The notes below the pieces were generated by a model. That model was given only the letters and a program-made list of their open reading frames with translations, was not told the origin of the DNA and ran no database searches. Positions 42,204-48,638 of a DNA stretch of 48,638 nt are shown in pieces. How positions within the stretch are numbered: position 1 is the first letter of the stretch; the number at the start of each line of letters is the position of its first letter. Origin of the DNA: Sulfurimonadaceae bacterium (GTDB taxonomy: Bacteria; Campylobacterota; Campylobacteria; Campylobacterales; Sulfurimonadaceae); assembly GCA_016744575.1 (NCBI GenBank), contig JADGEC010000011.1, positions 1 to 48,638 of the forward strand, written 5' to 3'. The position numbers and the translations under genes are program-made.

Positions 42204-42962
42204 ATGATATTAAATAAAAAAGCTCAGATCAGCAAGCTACTTAAAGGCATCGAAACGGGAGACCCTGAGTCCGTGACCGTAGTCAACGAAGAGAAGTATA
42301 TTCAACACAACCCCCTGACGCACACAGGAAATACTGGCTTGGCAGAACTCTTTAAACGGCTGTCAAAAACTTCGCCACGAGTCAATATCGTGCGTGTTTT
42401 TGAGGATGGTGACTACGTCTTTGCCCACACTGATTATGATTTTAATGTTGTAGAGATCGGCTTTGAGGTATTTCGATTTGAGGATGGACTGGCTGTCGAA
42501 CATTGGGATAATCTCCAAGGTAAGCCGAGCGATCTCAATCTTTCTGGCCACTCCATGATAGACGGGCCAACCGAGGCAACCGACCTTGACAGGACTGAAG
42601 CAAATAGGGACCTTATCAGATCTTTCTTTGATGAGGTCCTTGTGCGTGGTCGACTTGATAGACTGGAACACTACGTCGACGCAGAGGAATACACTGAGCA
42701 TGACTTCTACATGGCTGATGGCCTGCAAGCATTGCATGCAGAACTCTCTAGCAAGGGCAGGGCAAAAAAGTACGACAGATGTCATCGCTTACTTGCAGAG
42801 GGTAGTTTCGTGCTCTCTGTCGGCGAAGGCTCTTTCGATGGAGTCCACTCTTCGCTTTACGATCTCTTCCGAATAGCAGGGGGCAAGGTAGTGGAACATT
42901 GGGATACGGTCGACGCGGTCCCTCCGCGAAGCGAGTGGAAGAACGACAATGGTAAGTTCTAA
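42204..42962 (+). CDS. tandem SnoaL-like (NTF2-fold) protein
   Basis: The 252-residue protein contains two NTF2/SnoaL units. The first (about 5-115) has YIQHNPLTHTGNTGLAELFK and FEVFRFEDGLAVEHWDNLQ; the second (about 133-250) has YTEHDFYMADGLQALHAEL and YDLFRIAGGKVVEHWDTVDA. The paired VEHWD strands are the family hallmark. Members are often annotated as predicted SnoaL-like aldol condensation enzymes, but a specific reaction cannot be given. GGAAGGAG precedes the ATG by 12 bases. Confidence 0.88.
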   Translation: MILNKKAQISKLLKGIETGDPESVTVVNEEKYIQHNPLTHTGNTGLAELFKRLSKTSPRVNIVRVFEDGDYVFAHTDYDFNVVEIGFEVFRFEDGLAVEHWDNLQGKPSDLNLSGHSMIDGPTEATDLDRTEANRDLIRSFFDEVLVRGRLDRLEHYVDAEEYTEHDFYMADGLQALHAELSSKGRAKKYDRCHRLLAEGSFVLSVGEGSFDGVHSSLYDLFRIAGGKVVEHWDTVDAVPPRSEWKNDNGKF

Positions 42963-43314
42963 GGCTGGACTGAGACTTTTGGTACGATCTTCTCTGAAGA
43001 GTCAAGTACAGGAACTCTCTCCCTGGTCTTTGTAAATGACTCGTATCAATATGAGATCTTTCATCAAAATTTTTGGTATGGAATAAACTTCTTTATCAGA
43101 CGGCTTTCTTCTTCAATACACTGGACATCAAAACAATAAGAATCTTAGGAGAAGAAGCGTAGAATTGCAGAAAACATGTTGTTTCGTTAGCTCTTAGCCT
43201 CTTTTTTCTGATAGACATATATTTCGGATGTCTGGTCATCTATTGGGAACCTGGCAAAAAACCATAGTTTAGGAATGAATAAATAGTTATCTAAATATTA
43301 AGCAGGGAGAAAGA
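42963..43314. other. 352-bp gap before nitroreductase
   Basis: No credible reading frame is seen. The distal third holds upstream element copy 3. The first 230 bases show nothing recognisable and could be the remnant of a lost gene. Confidence 0.5.
43202..43281 (+). repeat. upstream element, copy 3 (before nitroreductase)
   Basis: TTTTTTCTGATAGA (43202-43215), hairpin AGACAT/ATGTCT (43213-43233), ATCTATTGG (43238-43246), CCTGGCA, then CATAGTTTAGGAATGAATA (43263-43281). This is the most complete copy, sharing the ends with copy 1 and the middle with copy 2. It ends about 33 bases before the start codon. Confidence 0.65.
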
Positions 43315-44220
43315 GTGACAAAAGATGTATCTAAACATGACAATGCGGCTTTTTACAATGATGAACAATTGTTCCATGCTTTGCAAGTACGAAAAAGTAC
43401 GCGAACTTACAATGGGGTAGGACTTACGTCTGAGCATCTTCAGCTTATTAAAGACTATCTGCAGGATGAAAAACAGATGACTGGAGTGTTTGGACATACA
43501 TTTCGAATCGAGTTTATGAATGACATAAATATAGACGAACAGATCTCGACTTATGGGTATATAAAAGAGTTTAAAGCAATTTTAATGGCTATATCGAAAC
43601 CTGAACCAAGTGCACTGTTTGAGATGGCATATGTCCTTCATGGGCTTGTTTTACAATTGACTGAGGCAGGTGTTCAGACAGTATGGTTAGGCGGTGCCTT
43701 TGATCATAAAGATGCCATCGGTGTATCAGGTATACAAGATGATGAAATAATCGCTGCCGTCATCCCAATAGGTTATGAAAGTAGCAAGAAACGTCTTTTA
43801 TTTGATTATATTGCACCTGTGATCCTTGGGGCTAAACATCGTAAAGATATGCATACTGTTTATTTTGATGGTGACTTCAATACACCACTTGATGAAAACA
43901 CGACAAAGTATTACGAAGCCCTTGACTTAGCCAGACGTGCACCATCAGCTAAAAATAAACAACCATGGAGAGTCATTATAGATGAAGAGAATGAGTGTCT
44001 ACATCTCTATGCACTTTTTAGTCTGCGTGATGAAGTAGGAACGGGTAGAAAACAGTATGCTTGTGAACCTGAGTACTTAGATCTTGGGACTTATTTTAAA
44101 AGCCTTGAACTAGGACTAAGACATCAAGGACTAGAGGGAAGATTAATTATTAAAGATCCTTTGATCGAGATACCTGATGACTTAGATATTGTGTATATAG
44201 CAACATGGATTGAAGACTAA
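43315..44220 (+). CDS. nitroreductase-family protein
   Basis: The 301-residue protein shows FMN nitroreductase features: VRKSTRTYNGVGLTSEHLQL at the N-terminus, an internal region with LHGLVLQLTEAGVQTVWLGG, and near the C-terminus the signature ARRAPSAKNKQPWRVIID, which normally lies close to the N-terminus. Order and length match the TM-nitroreductase type (duplicated half-domains). It may reduce quinones or nitro compounds. The start is GTG 43315 with GGGAGA upstream. The S24-like gene follows by 37 bases. Confidence 0.87.
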   Translation: MTKDVSKHDNAAFYNDEQLFHALQVRKSTRTYNGVGLTSEHLQLIKDYLQDEKQMTGVFGHTFRIEFMNDINIDEQISTYGYIKEFKAILMAISKPEPSALFEMAYVLHGLVLQLTEAGVQTVWLGGAFDHKDAIGVSGIQDDEIIAAVIPIGYESSKKRLLFDYIAPVILGAKHRKDMHTVYFDGDFNTPLDENTTKYYEALDLARRAPSAKNKQPWRVIIDEENECLHLYALFSLRDEVGTGRKQYACEPEYLDLGTYFKSLELGLRHQGLEGRLIIKDPLIEIPDDLDIVYIATWIED

Positions 44221-44257
44221 ATGACTTGTTACGATGTAAATAATAGAAGGAAAGACC

Positions 44258-44632
44258 TTGCCTCTTATTACTCTTGATTACGTCTATGTACTTGATGGAA
44301 AGAACGAAAAAAAAGTCTTAGAGTTTTCCACACATCTACTTAAGGGACCAGTTAATAAAGATTCACTTTTTGTAATCACAGTTGATGGTAAGTCTATGCA
44401 GCCAGTTATTCAAGATAGGGCTTTAGTCGTGGCAGATCTTTCTCAAAAGATTGTTGAGGATAAAGGCATCTATCTCGTCTATAAAGACGATAAGATGTGG
44501 ATAAAACAGGCTAAACAGGAAGCCAGAGGTATGACTTTTGTCTCTATCAACGAAGCGTTCTCACATCTTGTGTATGAGGAAATTGACGTACGTGTCGTAG
44601 CTAAAGCTGTTTTATCGTTTAATACTCTTTAG
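44258..44632 (+). CDS. stand-alone S24/LexA-type peptidase-fold protein
   Basis: The 124-residue protein consists almost only of the LexA/UmuD C-terminal fold: LFVITVDGKSMQPVIQDRAL (nucleophile Ser in GKSM), a V-V-A-D strand, and KGIYLVYKDDKMWIKQAKQ (candidate general-base Lys in WIKQ). There is no N-terminal DNA-binding domain and no obvious Ala-Gly or Cys-Gly cleavage site. The start is TTG 44258 with AGAAGG upstream. It is probably co-transcribed with the nitroreductase. It could be a self-processing regulator remnant, a partner of another protein, or inactive. Confidence 0.75.
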   Translation: MPLITLDYVYVLDGKNEKKVLEFSTHLLKGPVNKDSLFVITVDGKSMQPVIQDRALVVADLSQKIVEDKGIYLVYKDDKMWIKQAKQEARGMTFVSINEAFSHLVYEEIDVRVVAKAVLSFNTL

Positions 44633-44960
44633 TGACATGCAAAAGTGCAGTTCATAATCCACTAAGAGAAATAAGAATCACCTGAATATTCCTCTTGAAC
44701 CCTAACATCAAGGTGCCTGAGATCAACAAATATAGGAACACTTTTTCCAGATATCGGCACATACCCGACTAAAATGACATAAGTAATTATTATCTTTGAT
44801 CTACTCCTAATATGGTAAATACAATAATAGTGGGACAAAGTGTTCCCCTAATAAAGAGAATCATGTCAGATCTAGGCCATCGATGATAGACATGAGATCA
44901 TGCTTGTAGTTTTGGGATAATGACGGATAACATAATAAGCGAGCTAAACTGGAGAGATCT
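44633..44960. other. 328-bp gap before MBL hydrolase
   Basis: No gene is seen. It includes a GGGACA/TGTTCCC near-palindrome around 44832-44847 and upstream element copy 4. GGAGAG (44951-44956) is the ribosome site of the MBL gene. Confidence 0.5.
44884..44931 (+). repeat. upstream element, copy 4 (before MBL hydrolase), weak
   Basis: TGATAGA (44884-44890), as in copies 1 and 3, then TGTAGTTTTGGGATAATGA (44905-44923), resembling CATAGTTTGGGAATGA with single-base insertions. It ends about 30 bases before the start codon. Confidence 0.42.
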
Positions 44961-45974
44961 ATGAAAATGAATAAAAGAAAAAACGTATTACTGATGGCGG
45001 CTGTTTTGTCTTTATCGGTAAGCGTAACAGCCACTGATTTTATCTATAGACCTGCTTCGCCGATTGAGATATCGGTTGACTTACAAAGAGTAGAGGGCGG
45101 CCATCTCGAGCGCTTTAAAAAAGCATATGAGATCCAGCGATTAAGCGAAAATATCTATTGGGTCTCAGCGTCAGATTATAGTGTTACAGTTTTGGTAGGT
45201 AAAGACAATGTCTTGCTTATTGATGTCCCTTACGGCATAGGAAAACGATTAATACAGGCAATCAAATCAATCACAGATAAACCGATAAATGCTATTGTTT
45301 ATTCCCACGCGCACGCAGATCATATCGGGGATTCAGGTGTCATCTTAAAAGAGCTTGAAAACAGCGATATCAAAATATATGCGACCAAAGAAGTTAAAGA
45401 TTCGTTGATCTCTCACAAAGTAACGTTGCCAGCACCGATAACCAACATCATTTCGGACGGACTGGATTTTGAGGGGCACCACTTTGAGGTGTTTAGCGAT
45501 CTCAATGGTCATACGCCAGATAATACTGCCTTTTTGATCAACGATGGCGGGCGTAAGATCTTACATGCAGTTGACCTAGTCCATCCAGGTTCATTGGAAT
45601 TTCGAAGCTTTTCGAACGTAGAAGATGCGATCGCGTATAAAAATGATATTGATACTTTATTGAGTATGGACTGGGATGTGATGGTACCAGGACACAGTAA
45701 CATAGGCTATAGAGAGGATGTTCGATTTGTCCAGACCTATATCGCCGATGTTCAGGACTATATACATGAAGGTTTTGCAAAGGCAGACTTCTCAGTCCAT
45801 TTAAAGGGTGAGACTCCGTTTGAATGGTATGGGGGTTATTCTGATGAGATCATTGATCATGCCCATAAGAGAATGGCCGATAAATATCGAAAAGGTAGAG
45901 AACAAGTGTTTGATATTGTGGCTAGATCTCACATCAGGGTGATGTTTTGGGCAATGTTTGCTCGGGCGCTGTAA
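44961..45974 (+). CDS. exported metallo-beta-lactamase-fold hydrolase
   Basis: A signal peptide (KNVLLMAAVLSLSVSVTA) is followed by an MBL fold with YSHAHADHIGDSG (H116, H118, D120, H121), the third His in NGHTPDNTAF, Asp in LHAVDLVHPG and His in MVPGHSNIGY, so a full dinuclear metal site is present. The C-terminal 90 residues (VRFVQTYIADVQDYIHEGFA onward) are helical. The substrate is unknown; similar exported MBL proteins are often of quinoprotein-relay or hydrolase type. GGAGAG precedes the ATG. Confidence 0.88.
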   Translation: MKMNKRKNVLLMAAVLSLSVSVTATDFIYRPASPIEISVDLQRVEGGHLERFKKAYEIQRLSENIYWVSASDYSVTVLVGKDNVLLIDVPYGIGKRLIQAIKSITDKPINAIVYSHAHADHIGDSGVILKELENSDIKIYATKEVKDSLISHKVTLPAPITNIISDGLDFEGHHFEVFSDLNGHTPDNTAFLINDGGRKILHAVDLVHPGSLEFRSFSNVEDAIAYKNDIDTLLSMDWDVMVPGHSNIGYREDVRFVQTYIADVQDYIHEGFAKADFSVHLKGETPFEWYGGYSDEIIDHAHKRMADKYRKGREQVFDIVARSHIRVMFWAMFARAL

Positions 45975-46151
45975 CATACTTTCAAGATCGATGTGCATGA
46001 CAAGACACCCAAATATGTCGTGTGAGGAATTTACTTTTACATCCCTAGGAGTGAATATCCACTTTTTGACTTTTAACTGATCAAGTCACATGCAAGCAAA
46101 TTAGATCTAAATATAGTACAATCAAATGATACTGCGTTTTAGGAATCATCC

Positions 46152-46298
46152 ATGTATTTAAGTCAAAATATAAGAAGTCATGAAAACACTCAAAACACAA
46201 TAGATCTGCTAAGACTGCTTATGCTAAGCGAAAACAATATTGATAAAGGCAGAGTGATCTCTCAAGAGCAGATGTTTAAAGGTCTGGAGGTAAGATGA
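46152..46298 (+). CDS. 48-residue ORF resembling a Phd/RelB-type antitoxin tail
   Basis: The reading frame from ATG 46152 ends in TGA that overlaps the next ATG (ATGA). The product (MYLSQNIRSHENTQNTIDLL, then LSENNIDKGRVISQEQMFKG) has the L-x-L-x-x-x-E-x-x-I-x-x-G-R-V pattern found at the C-terminus of Phd/RelB-like antitoxins. It lacks most of the DNA-binding part, so it may be a short antitoxin or a remnant. The usual toxin partner is absent; a Nudix gene takes its place. Confidence 0.5.
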   Translation: MYLSQNIRSHENTQNTIDLLRLLMLSENNIDKGRVISQEQMFKGLEVR

Positions 46299-47041
46299 CA
46301 GAGACATTTGATTTTACATCTATCGAACTGATAGGTGATATATATGATGGTATCACAATGGATAGTTCTACCATTTCAGATGATGTAGAAGCGTTTGAGA
46401 AAGAGCTAGTATCAATAATAGATAATCTACAAGAGAAAAAACTGTTATGGATAAAAGTCCCCATTGCCAAAGCGCATATCATCCCATTACTGACAAAGTA
46501 TGATTTTATCTTTCATCACTGTGGTGAGAACGATCTGATGATGTTGAGACGACTTATCAGTGACTCTATCATACCCACGGCTATAAACCATAATTTAGGG
46601 GTTGGAGCGGTAGTCATCGATGAGAATAGACTCTTAGTCATCAAAGATAGGATAAAGAAGCAGTACAAGCTTCCAGGAGGTTATATAGATGATGATGAGA
46701 ACATCTCACAAGCACTTTTGAGAGAGGTCTTTGAAGAGACAGGGGTGAGAATAGAGTTAGATTCCATCGTCAGCCTGGGACACTTCTCTCCAGCTCAGTT
46801 TAAGAAGTCCAATCTGTATGTAGTCTGTAGTGCAAAAGCACTTTCAACAGAGATATGTATAATCGATACTGATGAGATAATCGAAGCAAGATGGATGGAC
46901 CTGGATGAGTTTTTTAGTTCTGAAGAGATACATCAATACAATAAAGACATCGTAAAGAGCGCGATGAAAGACGAAGGTCTACGATCAAAGGATCATGAGT
47001 ATTTTACAGGTACAGACAATCGACATGAATACTACTTTTAG
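46295..47041 (+). CDS. Nudix hydrolase with NUDT6-type N-terminal domain
   Basis: Residues about 1-85 resemble the pre-Nudix domain of eukaryotic NUDT6 and plant Nudix proteins (LLWIKVPIAKAHIIPLLTKY, DFIFHHCGENDLMMLRRL). A Nudix domain follows with LGVGAVVIDENRLLVIKD. Its Nudix box runs GGYIDDDENISQALLREVFE plus ETGV and has all canonical residues (G-x5-E-x7-RE-x2-EE-x-G). It is predicted to hydrolyse a nucleoside diphosphate-linked substrate. Translational overlap with the antitoxin-like ORF suggests joint expression. Confidence 0.87.
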   Translation: MTETFDFTSIELIGDIYDGITMDSSTISDDVEAFEKELVSIIDNLQEKKLLWIKVPIAKAHIIPLLTKYDFIFHHCGENDLMMLRRLISDSIIPTAINHNLGVGAVVIDENRLLVIKDRIKKQYKLPGGYIDDDENISQALLREVFEETGVRIELDSIVSLGHFSPAQFKKSNLYVVCSAKALSTEICIIDTDEIIEARWMDLDEFFSSEEIHQYNKDIVKSAMKDEGLRSKDHEYFTGTDNRHEYYF

Positions 47042-47148
47042 AGATCACCTGAGATAGGACACTTCCTAAAGTGCTCTATGGTCTTACGCTTACTGTCTTC
47101 ACATCATTAGTCGATCTAAGATTTTTATGAATACAATAGAGTCAACGT

Positions 47149-47177
47149 TATACCATCCCCTTGAGCGGGCTTGGTAT
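47149..47177. repeat. short dispersed repeat B, copy 2 (palindromic)
   Basis: ATACCA-TCCCC and GCGGGC-TTGGTAT form an imperfect palindrome. The right part (47154-47177) matches 41931-41954. It lies between the Nudix gene and cytochrome c and overlaps the cytochrome's upstream region. Confidence 0.5.
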
Positions 47178-47194
47178 TATATAGAGGACCGAAA

Positions 47195-47548
47195 ATGAAA
47201 AAGAGCATGCTTCTTACATTACTTGCAAGTGTCAGTCTAATGGCTGTAGATAGTACATCAGTAAAGACGTCAGGGGCATTTGGAAAAATAGACGGTAAAG
47301 CCCTTTATCAAAAAAAGTGCGCCATATGTCACGGTGAAAAAGGGGAAAAGACTCCTCAGCAATCGGGAACGATAGGCGGTATGGAGCTAGTCCCCTTAGC
47401 ACTGGAGATCAGAGCATATAGAGACCAGGATGAGCGAAATGGTGCCTATTCCCTGCGTAAAGACAGTCGTGTGATGAAAGATGCGACTAGTGGACTCTCC
47501 CAGAAAGAGATCGTCGCTATTGCCAAATATGTCAATGGTCTAAAATAG
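47195..47548 (+). CDS. periplasmic class I cytochrome c
   Basis: The 117-residue protein has a signal peptide (KKSMLLTLLASVSLMAVDS) and one haem site, CAICH, followed by GEKGEKTP. Met in GGMELVP or SRVMKDATSGLS may be the axial ligand. The C-terminal helix LSQKEIVAIAKYVNGLK is typical. It carries one electron in respiration, partner unknown. The ATG at 47195 is supported by AGAGGA; the frame is open slightly further upstream. Confidence 0.88.
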   Translation: MKKSMLLTLLASVSLMAVDSTSVKTSGAFGKIDGKALYQKKCAICHGEKGEKTPQQSGTIGGMELVPLALEIRAYRDQDERNGAYSLRKDSRVMKDATSGLSQKEIVAIAKYVNGLK

Positions 47549-47624
47549 TCTCCATCATCGCAAACTCTTCTCAAATCTCTTAAGTGGGACAGGTGAAGAC
47601 CTTATATCTCCCATCTCAATGACT

Positions 47625-48638
47625 CTACGGTCTGACTATCCCCGTCCCGTCGCTATTAGCCGCATGAAAGATGATCGTATCATGTTTTTTAGCGTAGTAA
47701 CGCATCAACAGTCGCTGTAGAGTAGGCTCAATAGAGGGGGTGAACCAAGCGTTATTACTGATGGCTATCATAAAGTCTGGGTCGCCTTCGTAGATCTCCT
47801 CACAGGTCGCTTCATAGCAGACGGCATTACGAAAGGTCGTATCTCCGACGATGAGGTCTGTCGGTTCTGTCGCGCTGATATAGTCCGACGAGCCGGCAAA
47901 GAAGGTCTTGTTTACCCACTCCTGTGCGAACTTGGGAAGCGGTACATACTCCCCAAAAGGGACAAGTGTCATCTTTTTGGCGATAGTGTAGCGGCCGTCG
48001 GTGAACTGGTAGGTGACATTATAGTTTTGTTTGTTCTCTTCAAAAAGTGCGCCGGTGATGATGGTTATATTGAATGACCGCATAAGAAGCTGGTTAGTCA
48101 GGTCTGGGGCATGGTTGAGGTAGAGAGGAAAGGCGGACTCGGGCAGGACGACGATGTCATGACCCTCCTCTATGGACTTGTCGATGGCATCGAGGTTCTG
48201 TTGGATGAACTCCCGGCGTTTGTGCGGCAGCCACTTCTCCTCCTGCGGCAGGTCTGTTGCGATTAGGTCGATCTTTAACGTTGGTAACTCTCTGGCGGGA
48301 GCAGGGAAAGCGATAGCTCCCGCGAGTAGAAACAACACAACGTAACGCCATCGCTCCTTTAGCATTATAAATAGAGCGAGGACAGCTAAGATCAGGGCAA
48401 ACTGCCACTTCTCGATGCCGAAATAGCTGTTGATAAAGATGAGCTCCGGCTGCAACCAGTTGAAATCAAACGGCTCGACGAAAGTAAGGCCAAAGAGTAG
48501 AAGTGCACGAATCCATGCCTTCTGTGTGAAGCTGAGCACACCAAAGAAGAGCAGATAGACAAAGCCGAAAAAGATGGTGATGATAGGTGTGAGCCAGCCT
48601 ACACCGTTATACTCGAAACTGTAGCCTATCCAGTAAAA
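47625..48638 (-). CDS. lnt: apolipoprotein N-acyltransferase, N-terminus cut by right edge
   Basis: The frame stays open to the right edge; beyond the first internal Met it continues with FYWIGYSFEYNGVGWLTPII, a typical Lnt membrane segment, so the protein is partial. The carbon-nitrogen hydrolase domain shows the triad: Glu in VVLPESAFP, Lys in IAKKMTLVPFGEYVPL and Cys in NAVCYEATC. The following section MIAISNNAWFTPSIEPTLQR is conserved in Lnt. It adds the third acyl chain to lipoproteins in the inner membrane. The C-terminal membrane helix seen in E. coli is absent, since the protein ends at HAANSDGTGIVRP, as in some Campylobacterota-type short versions. Confidence 0.92.
   Translation of the reverse strand, partial: FYWIGYSFEYNGVGWLTPIITIFFGFVYLLFFGVLSFTQKAWIRALLLFGLTFVEPFDFNWLQPELIFINSYFGIEKWQFALILAVLALFIMLKERWRYVVLFLLAGAIAFPAPARELPTLKIDLIATDLPQEEKWLPHKRREFIQQNLDAIDKSIEEGHDIVVLPESAFPLYLNHAPDLTNQLLMRSFNITIITGALFEENKQNYNVTYQFTDGRYTIAKKMTLVPFGEYVPLPKFAQEWVNKTFFAGSSDYISATEPTDLIVGDTTFRNAVCYEATCEEIYEGDPDFMIAISNNAWFTPSIEPTLQRLLMRYYAKKHDTIIFHAANSDGTGIVRP

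Noticed and set aside
41894-44960. Integron-type attC sites between accessory genes
   Set aside because: The gaps contain hairpins and a shared element, but no paired RYYYAAC/GTTRRRY core sites were found at gene boundaries, and no integrase is in the window.
1-48638. CRISPR arrays, tRNA or rRNA genes, insertion sequences, replication origin
   Set aside because: No regularly spaced direct repeats, tRNA-like T-loop sequences, rRNA segments, transposase motifs or DnaA-box clusters were recognised by eye.

Overview
The window reads as a chromosomal segment of a free-living Campylobacterota (Sulfurimonas/Sulfurovum-like) bacterium. The main argument is the co-directional block uvrD-truB-csrA-ispE (21.4-25.4 kb, minus strand), an order known from Campylobacter. 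A class I cytochrome c, an HI0933-type flavoprotein and compact gene packing fit this. No rRNA, tRNA, CRISPR array, transposase or integrase was seen. The assignment is inferred from gene families only.

Layout. (1) 0-5.2 kb: a plus-strand cluster of two ATP-grasp ligases (the first cut by the left edge), a large leaderless M14 zinc carboxypeptidase, a UspB-like two-helix membrane protein and a small exported protein. Its substrate is unknown. (2) 5.2-9.7 kb: DUF4139, DUF2062, smpB, a strongly foldable intergenic element, and a HupE/UreJ-like plus parvulin pair. (3) 9.8-21.4 kb: an enlarged poly-N-acetylglucosamine (PNAG) locus. It holds a lipoprotein, a second NodB-type deacetylase, a PEGA-repeat membrane protein, pgaA, pgaB, pgaC, pgaD with an unusual C-terminal extension, and a GHL10-like hydrolase. 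(4) 21.4-30.6 kb: ispE, csrA, truB and uvrD, then a LysR regulator, an SspB-like protein, an aminotransferase IV, cysK, a PilZ protein and two small genes. csrA therefore sits beside the biofilm locus whose E. coli counterpart CsrA represses. (5) 30.6-39.5 kb: hrpB, an exported protein, a TetR regulator with two palindromic operators in front of an AhpD-like gene, an SNase-fold pseudoenzyme, a conserved unknown, a nucleoside deoxyribosyltransferase-like protein, a ComEA-like protein and an HI0933-family flavoprotein.

(6) 39.5-47.5 kb: an accessory stretch, all on the plus strand, partly much more AT-rich. It holds a 650-bp structured non-coding region, a duplicated-domain unknown, a Dabb protein, an SDR, a SnoaL-like protein, a nitroreductase, a stand-alone S24-fold protein, an exported MBL hydrolase, a short antitoxin-like ORF coupled to a NUDT6-like Nudix protein, and a cytochrome c. 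Four of these genes (SDR, SnoaL, nitroreductase, MBL) are preceded at short range by related copies of one degenerate element. The right edge cuts lnt.

Most worth following: the ATP-grasp/M14 module, the repeated upstream element of the accessory region, the structured element between smpB and hupE, and the csrA-adjacent extended PNAG locus.
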